Positions 44,205-54,176 of a stretch of 64,000 nt of DNA are shown here, one piece after another. Numbering within the stretch: position 1 is the first letter of the stretch; every line of letters starts with the position of its first letter. Made by a program: the position numbers and the translations under genes. This DNA is from an uncultured Litoreibacter sp. GTDB lineage: Bacteria; Pseudomonadota; Alphaproteobacteria; Rhodobacterales; Rhodobacteraceae. The DNA lies in NCBI RefSeq assembly GCF_947501785.1, contig NZ_CANMXB010000001.1:434001-498000 (forward strand), given 5' to 3'. Under the pieces are notes generated by a model. That model saw only the letters and a list, made by a program, of their open reading frames with translations. It made no database searches and was not told the origin of the DNA.

Positions 44205-47200
44205 ATGGCAACCATTCTTCTTTCAGCGGCAGGTGCCGCCATTGGCGGCGCGATCGGCGGCGGCGTCTTGGGTCTTAGCTCGGTTGTGATCGGGCGCGCC
44301 ATCGGGGCAACAATTGGTCGTGCAATTGACCAAAGCCTTATGGGAACCGGCAGCCAGACAGTCGAGACCGGCAAGCTGGACCGCATGCGCATTATGGGAG
44401 CCAGCGAAGGTGGTGCGGTGCCGCGCGTCTTTGGTCGAACGCGTGTCGCGGGCAACGTCATCTGGACCTCGAATTACCGCGAAACGGTGACGGCGCATCG
44501 CAGCGGCGGCAAAGGTGCCCCGAAGGGGCCCACGACGCATGCCTATTCCTACTCCATCAGCCTGGCGATAGCGCTTTGTGAGGGCGAGATAGCGCGTGTT
44601 GGTCGGGTTTGGGCCGACGGCGCCATCGTCAATCGCGACGACCTTAACATGCAGGTTTACCGTGGCACCGAGGACCAGTTGCCGGACCCGGTCATGAGCG
44701 CCATCGAAGGCGACGGGCAGGTGCCGGCCTATCGTGGCATTGCCTATGTCGTATTTGAAGATCTGCCCCTAGAGGCATTTGGCAACCGCGTGCCACAGTT
44801 TTCGTTTGAAGTTTTGCGCCCCGCGCAGCCTGAGTTTCACAACGAGCCAAGTTCCATCGCTGACTTGGTGGAGGGTGTCGCGCTCCTGCCCGGCAGCGGA
44901 GAATACGCGTTGGCCACCACACCTGTCTTCCGCCCCAATGCGGCGGGGGCCGAGGTGGCCGTGAACCAGAATTCACAAGGTGGTCAGGTCGACATTGTAG
45001 CCTCACTTGAGGCGCTGACAGGGGAGTTGCCACGCTGCAAGTCAACCTCCCTTGTCGTCAGCTGGTTTGGTGATGATCTACGTGCAGGCCACTGTCGCTG
45101 CCAACCAAAGGTGGAGGAGGCCGCGCCGGCAGAGATTGGGTCGTCCCTTTTAGGCGTCGGATCACGGCCTGCCGACGAGGATGGCGAGAACAGCGATTTC
45201 AGCGCATGGGTCCCCGAGGAGGAAGACCGGCATCCATGGATCGTCGGCGGTGCGACCCGAGCGCAGGCAGAGGTTGTGGGTAAGATAGACGGGCGCCCAG
45301 TTTATGGGGGAACGCCATCCGACGCATCTGTGATTGAAGCCATTGCGGCGCTGCATGACGCTGGTCAAGACGTGATGTTCTACCCGTTCCTGCTGATGGA
45401 AGTTCTGGACGGCAACAGCTTGCCCGACCCTTGGACGGGATCCACGGGCCAGCCCGCATTGCCCTGGCGCGGGCGGATTACGAGCGAACGTGCGCCCGTT
45501 GTTGCCCAATCGACTGACCAGACAGCGGCCGCACGCACCGAGGTTGCGGCGTTTATGGGAAGCGCGGTGCCCGCCGATTTCACCATTAACGGTCAGCAAG
45601 TGACATATGACGGGCCGGAAGAATACTCCTACCGCCGCTTCATTCTGCACTACGCCCATCTATGCGCCGCGGCAGGCGGGGTGTCGGCGTTTTGCATTGG
45701 ATCCGAGATGCGCGGTTTGACACAACTGCGTGATGAAACTGGCAGCTTTCCCGCCGTGGAGGCGTTCCGGCAGCTGGCCGCCGAAGTGAAGGCCATATTG
45801 CCCGGCGCCAAGGTTGGCTACGCCGCGGACTGGACGGAATACTTCGGCTACCACCCGCAAGACGGAACCGGCGACGTGCTGTTTCATCTAGATCCGCTTT
45901 GGGCCGACGACGCCATCGATTTCATTGGGATAGACAATTACATGCCCATTGCGGACTGGCGCGCAGACGAGGCGCAGGCGGATGCCGCGTTCGGCTCAAT
46001 CTACAACCTGGACTATCTGAGTTCGAATGTGGCGGGAGGCGAAGGGTTCGATTGGTATTACCGCGACCAGCAGGAACGCGATCTGCAAATTCGCACGCCA
46101 ATCTCAGACGGGGCATATGGTGAAGATTGGATCTATCGCTTCAAGGACCTCAAGGGCTGGTGGCAGAATGCGCACCATGACCGTATCGGCGGCGTAAGAT
46201 CATCGGTATCAACGGCTTGGGTTCCCAGCTCAAAACCATTCTGGATGACCGAATTGGGATGCGGCGCCATCGACAAAGGGCCAAACCAGCCGAACAAATT
46301 TTTCGACGCAAAGTCGAGCGAAAGCGGGTTGCCACATTACTCAAACGGCAGGCGCGATGACTATGTCCAGCTGCAGTTCTTGCGGGCGTATCATGACCAC
46401 TTCGCCGACATACAAAACAACCCAGTATCTACCGCCTATGGCGGCTCCATGGTGGACGTTTCAAAGACCCATATCTGGGCTTGGGACGCGCGCCCGTGGC
46501 CAGATTTTCCCAACAACACAGCGGTTTGGAGCGACGGAGAAAACCATCTGACTGGGCATTGGTTGACCGGTCGCACCGGTGTTCAGACCTTGGCCTCTGT
46601 CGTCGCTGAACTCTGCGAGGCGGCTGGGGTGACGCAATATGATGTGAGCGCCTTGGAAGGCGTTTTGCGCGGATTTACGATCGACGAGTTTGAGACCGGG
46701 CGTGCTTCGTTGCAAACTCTGATGGTGGCGTTCGGCTTTGATGTCATCGAGCAGGGCGGTTCGCTGATTTTCCGCAATCGGGGTGTGAGTGATGCGATCA
46801 TAGTTGGCGAAGATGACTATGTTCGTCTGGACGGCGAGGAGGCCGTTATTGAGGCGGTACGCGCGCCGCAGGCGGAAGTTGTGGGTGAAGTCCGCCTCGG
46901 CTACGCCGCCGGCGAAGGCGCTTTCGAGACCCACGTTGCTTCGGCCAGATTTCCTGACGACACGATGGCATTGTCCTCTCAAAACGATCTGCCGCTTTCC
47001 TTAAACGCGGCTGAAGCGCAGGGTATCGCCGAGCGGTGGTTGGCAGAAGCACGGGTCGCACGCGAAACCGTGCGCCTGGCGTTGCCCCCATCACGCAGCG
47101 AGGTGGGTGCTGGCGATGTCATCGCGTTGTCAACGGAGGGCGACGTGCTCAGCACATACCGTGTGGACCGCGTCGAGGACAGCGGACCGCGTCTGTTGGA

Positions 47201-48215
47201 AGCCAGCCGCATTGAGCGTCAAATATACACCCCCAGCGAAGGCAGCGAAACTTTACCCGAGCATCGCGCGTTTAGCATTCCGGTTCCAATCACCACGCAG
47301 TTTATGGATTTGCCGCTGTTAACTGGCAATGAGGTGCCGCATGCCCCGCATGTCGCGGTCTCGGCCGATCCCTGGCCGGGGTCCGCCGCTGTTTACAGCG
47401 CGTCCAACGACGCAGACTACGATTTGGATCAGCTGATTGAACGCCCTTCCATTCTCGGAGTGACGCAATCGCCGCTGGACGCCGCTGCGCCCGGTCTTTG
47501 GTGTGACGGTCCTGTGCTTCGGGTTGTGTTGCAACGCGGCACGTTGAGTTCGAGCGATCGAGCACGGGTGCTAAACGGAGCAAACGCGGCTGTCATCGGC
47601 GACGGGTCCTCCTCCAACTGGGAAGTCATTCAATTCGCAACCTCCGAGCTGGTGGCTCCACAGACATATGATCTGAGCGAGTTCCTGCGGGGGCAGGCCG
47701 GTTCGGACGGCATCATGCCCACCCAGTGGCCTGCTGGAAGCACCTTCGTGATGCTGGACGGCGCGCCGCAACAGCTGGATCTGCAACTGGCGCAGCGAGA
47801 GTTGGCCCGCCATTACCGCGTTGGTCCGGGGTTGCGTCCTTTGGATGACCCAGCATTTAGACATTATGTTGAAGCATTTGGCGGTGTTGGGCTGCGTCCG
47901 TTTACACCAGCCCACCTTCGGGTCGTTCCGCATGCGGGTGGATGGGATGTCGGATGGATTCGAAGAACGCGGATAGATGGCGATAGCTGGGCGTCCGTTG
48001 ACGTACCGCTTGGCGAGGATTTCGAGCGTTATCTCGTGCGAGTCGTCAAAGACGAGGTGGTGTTGCATGAGGCGCAGGTGGCCTCGCCCGAGTGGAGCTA
48101 CCCTGCGGCGACCGCTTTGGCTGAGGGTGCCGTCGCTCCGTTCGAAATCCAAATCGCTCAAGTTTCTCAAAGTTTCGGGCCTGGGCCCTTTGCAAGGAAG
48201 ATCATTCATGTCTGA
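44205..48215 (+). CDS. GTA megatron tail protein (g15)
   Basis: The 1336-residue tip protein of the particle, a fusion of several phage baseplate functions. It has an N-terminal glycine-rich hydrophobic helix (AAIGGAIGGGVLGLSSVVIG), then a phage-tail hub-like part. The GTA TIM-barrel/glycosidase-like domain lies at about 430-760 (PGAKVGYAADWTEYFGYHPQ, FIGIDNYMPIADWR, PFWMTELGCGAIDKG). Tail-protein-3-like repeats follow, and a C-terminal immunoglobulin-like part ends QSFGPGPFARKIIHV. It probably contacts the recipient cell. It overlaps the next gene by eight bases. Confidence 0.94.
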   Translation: MATILLSAAGAAIGGAIGGGVLGLSSVVIGRAIGATIGRAIDQSLMGTGSQTVETGKLDRMRIMGASEGGAVPRVFGRTRVAGNVIWTSNYRETVTAHRSGGKGAPKGPTTHAYSYSISLAIALCEGEIARVGRVWADGAIVNRDDLNMQVYRGTEDQLPDPVMSAIEGDGQVPAYRGIAYVVFEDLPLEAFGNRVPQFSFEVLRPAQPEFHNEPSSIADLVEGVALLPGSGEYALATTPVFRPNAAGAEVAVNQNSQGGQVDIVASLEALTGELPRCKSTSLVVSWFGDDLRAGHCRCQPKVEEAAPAEIGSSLLGVGSRPADEDGENSDFSAWVPEEEDRHPWIVGGATRAQAEVVGKIDGRPVYGGTPSDASVIEAIAALHDAGQDVMFYPFLLMEVLDGNSLPDPWTGSTGQPALPWRGRITSERAPVVAQSTDQTAAARTEVAAFMGSAVPADFTINGQQVTYDGPEEYSYRRFILHYAHLCAAAGGVSAFCIGSEMRGLTQLRDETGSFPAVEAFRQLAAEVKAILPGAKVGYAADWTEYFGYHPQDGTGDVLFHLDPLWADDAIDFIGIDNYMPIADWRADEAQADAAFGSIYNLDYLSSNVAGGEGFDWYYRDQQERDLQIRTPISDGAYGEDWIYRFKDLKGWWQNAHHDRIGGVRSSVSTAWVPSSKPFWMTELGCGAIDKGPNQPNKFFDAKSSESGLPHYSNGRRDDYVQLQFLRAYHDHFADIQNNPVSTAYGGSMVDVSKTHIWAWDARPWPDFPNNTAVWSDGENHLTGHWLTGRTGVQTLASVVAELCEAAGVTQYDVSALEGVLRGFTIDEFETGRASLQTLMVAFGFDVIEQGGSLIFRNRGVSDAIIVGEDDYVRLDGEEAVIEAVRAPQAEVVGEVRLGYAAGEGAFETHVASARFPDDTMALSSQNDLPLSLNAAEAQGIAERWLAEARVARETVRLALPPSRSEVGAGDVIALSTEGDVLSTYRVDRVEDSGPRLLEASRIERQIYTPSEGSETLPEHRAFSIPVPITTQFMDLPLLTGNEVPHAPHVAVSADPWPGSAAVYSASNDADYDLDQLIERPSILGVTQSPLDAAAPGLWCDGPVLRVVLQRGTLSSSDRARVLNGANAAVIGDGSSSNWEVIQFATSELVAPQTYDLSEFLRGQAGSDGIMPTQWPAGSTFVMLDGAPQQLDLQLAQRELARHYRVGPGLRPLDDPAFRHYVEAFGGVGLRPFTPAHLRVVPHAGGWDVGWIRRTRIDGDSWASVDVPLGEDFERYLVRVVKDEVVLHEAQVASPEWSYPAATALAEGAVAPFEIQIAQVSQSFGPGPFARKIIHV

Positions 48216-48924
48216 GACCGCCAAATTAAAGCTCCCGCTTGTCGCTGCCGCGCAGGCGCAAAAGCACGTTACCGTCAATGAGGCCCTGGTGGCGCTCGAT
48301 GCGGCTGTGCAGCTCAATGTCGAGAGCCGTACGCTGGGTTCGCCACCACTTGTTGTTGTCGACGGGGAAAGTTACCTCGTTCCTGTTGGCGCGGTGAACG
48401 CCTGGGATCAGCAAGACGGCAAGATCGCGAGCTTTGTGAATGGTGGCTGGCGGTTTCTTACACCTGACACTGGGTGGCAAATGTGGGTGGAAGATGAAGT
48501 TGTCCGCCTAACCTTTGACGGCGCAGATTGGGTTGAAAACGTGCTGGCAACATCTGCAAATAAGGCGGCTATTCGCGCTGAGGTGATTGAGCTGGATTTT
48601 GACGTGGGGGCTGGGGGCGGCAGCGTTGACACTGCAACCATTATTCCGCCGAATTCCAGCGTCTTTGCGGTCACCGGCCGGGTTCTGACGACCATTACCG
48701 GCGATTTGAGTGACTGGTCGCTTGGTATCGACGGCGCAGAAACCAGATACGGGTCCGGCTTGGGGTTGGGGTCTGGTTCGTGGCTGCGGGGTGTGACGGG
48801 CCACCCGGTCACATATTACACGCCTGCGGCACTCAGACTGACGGCAAACGGAGGCAGCTTCACCGGCGGTGTAGTTCGATTGGCTGTGCATATGATGCAC
48901 TTTGATCTGCCGGACGGCGACTAG
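48208..48924 (+). CDS. DUF2793 protein coupled to the GTA cluster
   Basis: A 238-residue protein. DUF2793 covers residues about 5-95 (KLPLVAAAQAQKHVTVNEAL, GGWRFLTPDTGWQMWVEDE). The C-terminal half is strand-rich and Gly/Ser-rich (VDTATIIPPNSSVFAVTGRV, GSGLGLGSGSWLRG), like a fibre or carbohydrate-binding head. DUF2793 also occurs in GTA head-spike proteins of R. capsulatus, which are encoded elsewhere in that genome. The overlapping start implies cotranscription with g15. A spike or fibre role is inferred. Confidence 0.85.
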   Translation: MSETAKLKLPLVAAAQAQKHVTVNEALVALDAAVQLNVESRTLGSPPLVVVDGESYLVPVGAVNAWDQQDGKIASFVNGGWRFLTPDTGWQMWVEDEVVRLTFDGADWVENVLATSANKAAIRAEVIELDFDVGAGGGSVDTATIIPPNSSVFAVTGRVLTTITGDLSDWSLGIDGAETRYGSGLGLGSGSWLRGVTGHPVTYYTPAALRLTANGGSFTGGVVRLAVHMMHFDLPDGD

Positions 48925-49015
48925 CATGATCACAGGTTTGTGCGGCGCGCCTCTTTCATCATGGCCAAGACTCACCATGTAATGATATAGCAGAGGCGAA
49001 CCGCAGGAGCATGAC

Positions 49016-49825
49016 ATGGCGCATTCGAAACCGACATTGGCAAAGATTGACCCGGTGTGGGAACGCATCTCTAGCGAAGCGCGTGATGCTATCTCTGCCG
49101 AGCCCCTGTTAGGGGGCATGATCCATGGAACAGTGCTGCATCACCGGAGCCTGGAGCACGCTTTGGCATTTCGGATGTCGCAAAAACTGGCCTCCGCCGA
49201 GATGTCCGAACAGATTTTGCGTGAAATTGCTGATGAGGCATATGTCTCTGAACCCGCATTGGGCGACGCCGCCCGCGCTGATATCGTCGCTGTTTTCGAA
49301 CGTGACCCGGCCTGCCACCGGTTTTTGCAGCCGCTTCTCTACTTCAAGGGGTTTCAGGCGATTCAGTCCTACCGGGTTGGCCACTGGCTTTGGGAACAAG
49401 GGCGCAAGGATCTTGCCTACTTCTTCCAGATGCGCGTGAGCGAAGTCTTCGGATTTGACGCGCACCCAGCCGCCAAAATCGGTCGTGGCATCATGATTGA
49501 CCACGCGCATTCCATAGTGATCGGGGAAACAGCGGTCGTTGGTGATAACGTTTCCATGCTGCATTCCGTCACTTTGGGCGGAACCGGAAAGGAAGATGAT
49601 GACCGTCATCCCAAGATTGAAAACGGGGTGCTGATCGGCGCGGGCGCGAAGGTGTTGGGCAATATCACCGTCGGCCATTGCTCCCGCGTGGCGGCGGGGT
49701 CCGTGGTGCTAGAAGCGGTGCCGCCGATGAAGACAGTGGCAGGTGTACCGGCCAAAATCGTGGGGGAGGCAGGCTGTTCGCAGCCGTCGATCACCATGGA
49801 TCAGCTGCTAAAAGGCCAGCTCTGA
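49016..49825 (+). CDS. cysE: Serine O-acetyltransferase
   Basis: First committed step of cysteine synthesis: acetyl-CoA plus serine to O-acetylserine. The 269 residues have the helical N-domain (VWERISSEARDAISAEPLL), the substrate loop FQAIQSYRVGHWLWEQGR, the catalytic His in MIDHAHSIVIGETAVVGDNV and left-handed beta-helix hexapeptides (IENGVLIGAGAKVLGNITVG). The C-terminus ends DQLLKGQL without the usual terminal Ile, so docking to cysteine synthase may be weaker. ATG 49016 follows AGGAGCATGAC. Confidence 0.95.
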   Translation: MAHSKPTLAKIDPVWERISSEARDAISAEPLLGGMIHGTVLHHRSLEHALAFRMSQKLASAEMSEQILREIADEAYVSEPALGDAARADIVAVFERDPACHRFLQPLLYFKGFQAIQSYRVGHWLWEQGRKDLAYFFQMRVSEVFGFDAHPAAKIGRGIMIDHAHSIVIGETAVVGDNVSMLHSVTLGGTGKEDDDRHPKIENGVLIGAGAKVLGNITVGHCSRVAAGSVVLEAVPPMKTVAGVPAKIVGEAGCSQPSITMDQLLKGQL

Positions 49826-49850
49826 CGAAATGTTCGAATAGTGAAATGAT

Positions 49851-49885
49851 AAACGGCCGCTGCAGGATGCAGCGGCCGTTTTTTG
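49851..49885 (+). terminator. Intrinsic terminator between cysE and pdhC
   Basis: AACGGCCGCTGCA, loop GGA, TGCAGCGGCCGTT, then TTTTTG. Thirteen perfect pairs. Mainly for cysE; the minus strand has a weaker T-rich end (TTTATCATTT) and may also serve pdhC. Confidence 0.92.
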
Positions 49886-49903
49886 TTATTTGAGTGATAG
49901 CGC

Positions 49904-51190
49904 TTAGGCCAGCATCATCACCGGATTTTCCAGATTATCTTTGATGGCATTCAGCAAGTTCGCGCCAAGTGCACCGTCGATAACGCGGTGATCGACGCTC
50001 AAGGTGGTGGACATTACGGTCGCCACTTTCACTTCGCCATCTTCGCCTACAACCGGCTTCTTGGTCCCGGCACCCACCGCAAGGATCGCGGCATGTGGAG
50101 GGTTGATGATGGCGTCGAAATTGTCGATGCCAAACATGCCGAGGTTGGAAATCGCGAAGCTGCCGCCTTGGTATTCATGCGGGGCGAGCTTGCGATCGCG
50201 GGCGCGGGACGCGAGGTCCTTCATCTCCGCCGACAGCGCGGACAGCGATTTCATCTCTGCGTCTTTCAGCACCGGTGTGAACAGCCCGCCTTCAATTGCC
50301 ACGGCCACGGCCACGTCGGAGGGCTTCAGTGACAACATGCGGTCACCGGCCCAAACGGCGTTTGCGTCTGGCACCTGTTGCAGCGCCAAGGCGCAGGCTT
50401 TGATGATGAAGTCGTTGACCGACAGCTTGATCCCGCGTGGTTCCAGTGACTTGTTGAGCTGGCTGCGGAACTTCAGCAGAGCGTCCAGTTCAATGTCGCG
50501 GCGCAGGTAGAAATGCGGCACGGATTGTTTGGCTTCGGTCAAACGCGCAGCGATTGTTTTCCGCATGCCGTCCAGCGAGACTTCTTCGAAGTCTCGGTCG
50601 GCGTAGGTTTTGAGCACCACGTCGGTTGCGGGACCAGCGGCCATGGAGGCCGGGGCCGCCGCAGCAGCAGGCGCAGATGCTGTCGGGGCAGGGGCCGCAC
50701 CTGGTTTGGCGTCTTCCACATCCGCTTTGACAATCCGGCCTTTCGGGCCGGAGCCCTTGATTTGGCTCAGATCCAGGCCTTTATCCTTGGCAATTCGGCG
50801 CGCCAGTGGAGAGGCGAACACCCGGTCTCCGTCCTTGGCAGGGGCTGCAGATGGTGCCGCTGCCGGAGCCTCAGCAGCGGCAGGAGCCGCCGCAACGGGA
50901 GCGGAAGCCGGTGCAGCCGAGGCCGCCCCGATGTCGTCCGCGCTTTCCCCGTCTTCCAGGATCACGGCAATCGGCGTGTTCACTTTCACTCCCTCGGAGC
51001 CTTCCTCGACCAGAATTTTCCCGATCACACCTTCATCCACGGCTTCAAATTCCATGGTGGCTTTGTCGGTTTCAATCTCGGCCATCACATCGCCAGACGC
51101 GACGGTGTCGCCTTCCTTCACCAGCCATTTGGCCAGCGTGCCTTCCTCCATCGTGGGGGAGAGGGCGGGCATGAGTAATTCAATAGGCAT
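49904..51190 (-). CDS. pdhC: Pyruvate dehydrogenase E2, dihydrolipoamide acetyltransferase
   Basis: Transfers acetyl from lipoamide to CoA and forms the complex core. The 428 residues have one lipoyl domain at 1-80 (lysine in [11 protein letters not shown]), an Ala/Pro linker, the peripheral subunit-binding domain at about 125-160 ([20 protein letters not shown]) and the catalytic domain with [15 protein letters not shown] near the C-terminus. It lies 12 bases after pdhB. Its lipoyl domain is nearly the same as that of PdhB. Confidence 0.96.
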   Translation of the reverse strand: MPIELLMPALSPTMEEGTLAKWLVKEGDTVASGDVMAEIETDKATMEFEAVDEGVIGKILVEEGSEGVKVNTPIAVILEDGESADDIGAASAAPASAPVAAAPAAAEAPAAAPSAAPAKDGDRVFASPLARRIAKDKGLDLSQIKGSGPKGRIVKADVEDAKPGAAPAPTASAPAAAAAPASMAAGPATDVVLKTYADRDFEEVSLDGMRKTIAARLTEAKQSVPHFYLRRDIELDALLKFRSQLNKSLEPRGIKLSVNDFIIKACALALQQVPDANAVWAGDRMLSLKPSDVAVAVAIEGGLFTPVLKDAEMKSLSALSAEMKDLASRARDRKLAPHEYQGGSFAISNLGMFGIDNFDAIINPPHAAILAVGAGTKKPVVGEDGEVKVATVMSTTLSVDHRVIDGALGANLLNAIKDNLENPVMMLA

Positions 51191-51202
51191 ATCCGGCTCT
51201 CC

Positions 51203-52564
51203 TTAGCGGTAGGTGACGGCTTTGACGGCGTCCATGACTTCCGTCGTCGTGGTCAGCGCAAGCTTTTCGAGGTTGGCGGCGTAGGGCATTGGAACGTCCT
51301 TGCCAGTGCAGTTCAGCACAGGGGCGTCGAGGTAGTCGAACGCCTCCGTCATGATCTGGGCGCTTAGATAGCTGCCGATAGAACAGACGGGGAAACCTTC
51401 CTCGACCGTCACGCAACGGTTTGTTTTTTTTACGCTTTCGATCACGGTCGGCATATCCAGCGGGCGCAAGGTCCGCAGGTCGATGACTTCCGCCGAGATG
51501 CCTTCTTTGGCCAGCTCGTCTGCCGCTTCCAACGCGTATTTCATCCCGATGCCGAAGCTGACGATGGTTACATCCGTGCCTTCGCGCCAAATCTTGGCTT
51601 TGCCGAATGGCACGGTGTAGTCATCCATCACCGGCACGTCAAAAGACTGGCCGTAGAGGATTTCATTCTCCAGGAAGATCACCGGGTTCGGGTCGCGGAT
51701 CGCGGTTTTCAGCAGGCCTTTTGCGTCGGCGGCTGAATAGGGCATCACCACTTTCAGGCCGGGCACCTGAGAATACCACGATGCGTAGTCATGAGAGTGC
51801 TGGGCACCCACACGGGCGGCCGCTCCGTTCGGGCCACGGAACACAATCGGCGCACCCATCTGGCCGCCGGACATGTAAAGCGTCTTCGCGGCAGAGTTGA
51901 TGATGTGGTCAATCGCCTGCATGGCGAAGTTGAAGGTCATGAATTCAACAATCGGATTCAAGCCGCCGAAGGCCGCGCCCACACCGATCCCAGCGAAGCC
52001 ATGTTCGGTAATTGGCGTGTCGATCACGCGGCGCGCGCCGAACTCGTCCAGCAACCCTTGGGAGATTTTGTAAGCGCCTTGGTATTCGGCGACCTCCTCA
52101 CCCATAAGGAACACATTTTCATTGGAGCGCATTTCTTCGGCCATGGCGTCGCGCAATGCTTCGCGCACGGTCGTCTGCTTCATTTCGGTGCCTTCGGGAA
52201 TGTCGGCTTCCACCGGCGTGACAACCGCGACGGGAGCGGCAGGGGTCGCAGCGGCAGCGGCAGGTGCCTCGGAAGCGGTAGCCGCAGGGACAGGGGCCGA
52301 AGCCACATCATCTGCGCTTTCGCCTTCTTCGATCATCACGGCGATAGCAGTGTTCACTTTCACGCCTTCGGTGCCTTCGGCGACCAGAATTTTGCCAACG
52401 ATGCCTTCGTCAACGGCTTCAAATTCCATCGTGGCCTTGTCGGTCTCAATCTCGGCCAGAATGTCGCCGGACGAAACGGTGTCGCCCTCTTTGACAAGCC
52501 ATTTGGCCAATGTGCCTTCTTCCATGGTGGGCGAGAGGGCGGGCATTAGTATTTCAGTCGCCAT
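51203..52564 (-). CDS. pdhB: Pyruvate dehydrogenase E1 beta subunit with N-terminal lipoyl domain
   Basis: The thiamine-dependent E1 beta chain, 453 residues, about 120 longer than usual. The extra part is an N-terminal lipoyl domain (1-80, [11 protein letters not shown]) and a Val/Ala/Pro linker. The E1-beta core starts at [20 protein letters not shown], then [33 protein letters not shown] and [20 protein letters not shown]. This fusion is characteristic of alphaproteobacterial PdhB. It is 3 bases from the pdhA stop. Confidence 0.96.
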   Translation of the reverse strand: MATEILMPALSPTMEEGTLAKWLVKEGDTVSSGDILAEIETDKATMEFEAVDEGIVGKILVAEGTEGVKVNTAIAVMIEEGESADDVASAPVPAATASEAPAAAAATPAAPVAVVTPVEADIPEGTEMKQTTVREALRDAMAEEMRSNENVFLMGEEVAEYQGAYKISQGLLDEFGARRVIDTPITEHGFAGIGVGAAFGGLNPIVEFMTFNFAMQAIDHIINSAAKTLYMSGGQMGAPIVFRGPNGAAARVGAQHSHDYASWYSQVPGLKVVMPYSAADAKGLLKTAIRDPNPVIFLENEILYGQSFDVPVMDDYTVPFGKAKIWREGTDVTIVSFGIGMKYALEAADELAKEGISAEVIDLRTLRPLDMPTVIESVKKTNRCVTVEEGFPVCSIGSYLSAQIMTEAFDYLDAPVLNCTGKDVPMPYAANLEKLALTTTTEVMDAVKAVTYR

Positions 52565-52567
52565 GTC

Positions 52568-53569
52568 TTAAGCCTCCGCTTCCATGTAAATGTCTGTGTA
52601 AAGCTCGTCCAAGCTGGGCTCCGGGCTTTCTTTGGAGAACTCGGCGGCCTCGTTCACCACCGACTTGATCTCTTTGTCGATCGCTTTCAGGTCATCCTCA
52701 GATGCGTGCTTGCCGGTCAGAAGCATATCGCGGACCTGTTCAATCGCGTCTCGCTCGTCGCGCATCTTTTGCACTTCTTCGCGGGTCCGGTACTTGGCGG
52801 GGTCCGACATTGAATGCCCCCGGTAGCGGTAGGTCTTGATCTCAAGGATGTAGGGACCTTTGCCCGCACGGCAGTGGGCCACGGCCTTCTCGCCGGCCTC
52901 TTTGACCTTCAGCACGTCCATGCCGTCTACCTCTTCACCCTCAATGCCGTAAGCGGCGCCGCGTTCCCAATAGGATGGCGATTTGGTGGAGCGTTTGGTG
53001 GATGTCCCCATTGCGTATTGGTTGTTTTCAATGACAAAAACCACCGGCAGATCCCATAGCTCGGCCATGTTATAGGCCTCGTAGACCTGGCCTTGGTTGG
53101 CCGCGCCGTCCCCGAAATAGGTGAAGGTGACGTTGTCATTGCCCTTGTACTTGTCAGAGAAAGCCAGCCCTGCGCCCAACGGCACCTGAGCTGCGACAAT
53201 CCCGTGGCCTCCGTAGAAATGCTTCTCCTTGGAGAACATGTGCATTGAGCCGCCTTTGCCTTTGGAGTACCCGCCTTCGCGGCCCGTCAGCTCGGCCATC
53301 ACGCCTTTGGGGTCCATGCCGCAGGCCAGCATGTGGCCGTGGTCACGGTAGGAGGTGATGCGCTTGTCGCCTTCCTTGGCGGCGGCCTCTAGGCCAACGA
53401 CGACGGCTTCTTGGCCAATATAGAGGTGGCAGAAGCCGCCAATCAGCCCCATGCCATAAAGCTGCCCGGCTTTTTCTTCGAACCGGCGTATCAACAGCAT
53501 GTCTTTGTAATACTGAAGGAGCTCGTCCTTCGAAACATTCGCTTTCTTAGCGGGTTTTTTGGCGGCCAC
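52568..53569 (-). CDS. pdhA: Pyruvate dehydrogenase E1 alpha subunit
   Basis: The thiamine diphosphate-binding E1 chain that decarboxylates pyruvate, 333 residues. It has RRFEEKAGQLYGMGLIGGFC near residue 31, the cofactor motif FGDGAANQGQVYEAYNMAEL with GDG near 165, ENNQYAMGTSTKRS, and the phosphorylation-loop-like YRYRGHSMSDP. The GTG at 53569 follows GGAGG at ten bases. It heads the pdhABC operon. An 18-base palindrome sits 29-46 bases upstream. Confidence 0.96.
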   Translation of the reverse strand: MAAKKPAKKANVSKDELLQYYKDMLLIRRFEEKAGQLYGMGLIGGFCHLYIGQEAVVVGLEAAAKEGDKRITSYRDHGHMLACGMDPKGVMAELTGREGGYSKGKGGSMHMFSKEKHFYGGHGIVAAQVPLGAGLAFSDKYKGNDNVTFTYFGDGAANQGQVYEAYNMAELWDLPVVFVIENNQYAMGTSTKRSTKSPSYWERGAAYGIEGEEVDGMDVLKVKEAGEKAVAHCRAGKGPYILEIKTYRYRGHSMSDPAKYRTREEVQKMRDERDAIEQVRDMLLTGKHASEDDLKAIDKEIKSVVNEAAEFSKESPEPSLDELYTDIYMEAEA

Positions 53570-53597
53570 GGCGCGTCATCCTCCCAGATTTCAAAAG

Positions 53598-53615
53598 TAG
53601 TTTAACGTTAAACTA
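53598..53615. promoter_or_regulatory. Operator-like palindrome upstream of pdhA
   Basis: TAGTTTAACGTTAAACTA, an 18-base perfect palindrome centred on CG, as LacI-family operators are. Its core TTAACGTTAA fits TTANCGNTAA, shared with sites before gap1 and gap2. Confidence 0.65.
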
Positions 53616-53738
53616 GTTTCTATCAGACCAGACTTGGGTTTGCACGTCCAGATTTTTTCAGAACCGCCATGCTGCACAAGCATAGCTTTCCGTCACGTCA
53701 AACGTGTGACAGGCGGGCAGGTTCCTACAGAATAGAAT

Positions 53739-54041
53739 TTAGCGGATGATGATCTCGTCAGCGCGCATCATGCCCAGAACCTCGCGGGCCTGCATGTCCA
53801 ACAAGTCGAGATCCAGGTAGGTGTCCGAAAGCCGCCGTGTTTTGTTGCGCATCTCGGCCACTTCAACTTCAAGCGCGTCCAGTTCGGCGCGCAGCGTGTC
53901 AATTTCGGCTTCCACCTGGACGCGACGGAAGATGCCATAGTCGCCCTGAACGGCCGCAAAGGTGAAATACGCGCCCATGCAAAACAGGACCGTGCAAATC
54001 AATAGCGAGGTCAGTCCAGGGGATTTGCGGGAGGTGGTCAT
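53739..54041 (-). CDS. ftsB: Septum formation initiator (FtsB/DivIC family)
   Basis: A 100-residue bitopic division protein. A short cytoplasmic start (MTTSRKSPG), a membrane helix (LTSLLICTVLFCMGAYFTFA), and a periplasmic coiled coil (VEAEIDTLRAELDALEVEVA) ending in DLDLLDMQAREVLGMMRADE, which matches the FtsB end motif. The frame continues upstream to 54155, but the family starts at ATG 54041; the ribosome site is weak. Confidence 0.88.
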   Translation of the reverse strand: MTTSRKSPGLTSLLICTVLFCMGAYFTFAAVQGDYGIFRRVQVEAEIDTLRAELDALEVEVAEMRNKTRRLSDTYLDLDLLDMQAREVLGMMRADEIIIR

Positions 54042-54176
54042 TGCGCGGTTTTTGCCTCTTGGTGCCGTCTTGTTTGCGGCGGCTTTCCGAGACCATAGGG
54101 CAGGTGATTCGCGATGTGAATCCCTTTTGTGCATTTTTATGTAAAAAACGCGCAAAAACAGCAGCGAACGAGTGGG

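Larger units (their letters stand above)
34013..48924 (+). mobile_element. Gene transfer agent structural cluster (RcGTA type), g1-g15 plus DUF2793 gene
   Basis: A domesticated prophage-like cluster that packages random host DNA into small tailed particles. All RcGTA structural genes are present in the canonical order with no visible frameshift: small and large terminase, portal, g3.5, protease, capsid, connectors, tail terminator, tail tube, two chaperones, tape measure, distal tail, hub, peptidase and megatron. No integrase, replication or lysis gene is inside, as expected. Most junctions are ATGA, GTGA or short overlaps. Head-spike, lysis and regulatory genes (gafA and others) must lie elsewhere. 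Confidence 0.95.
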
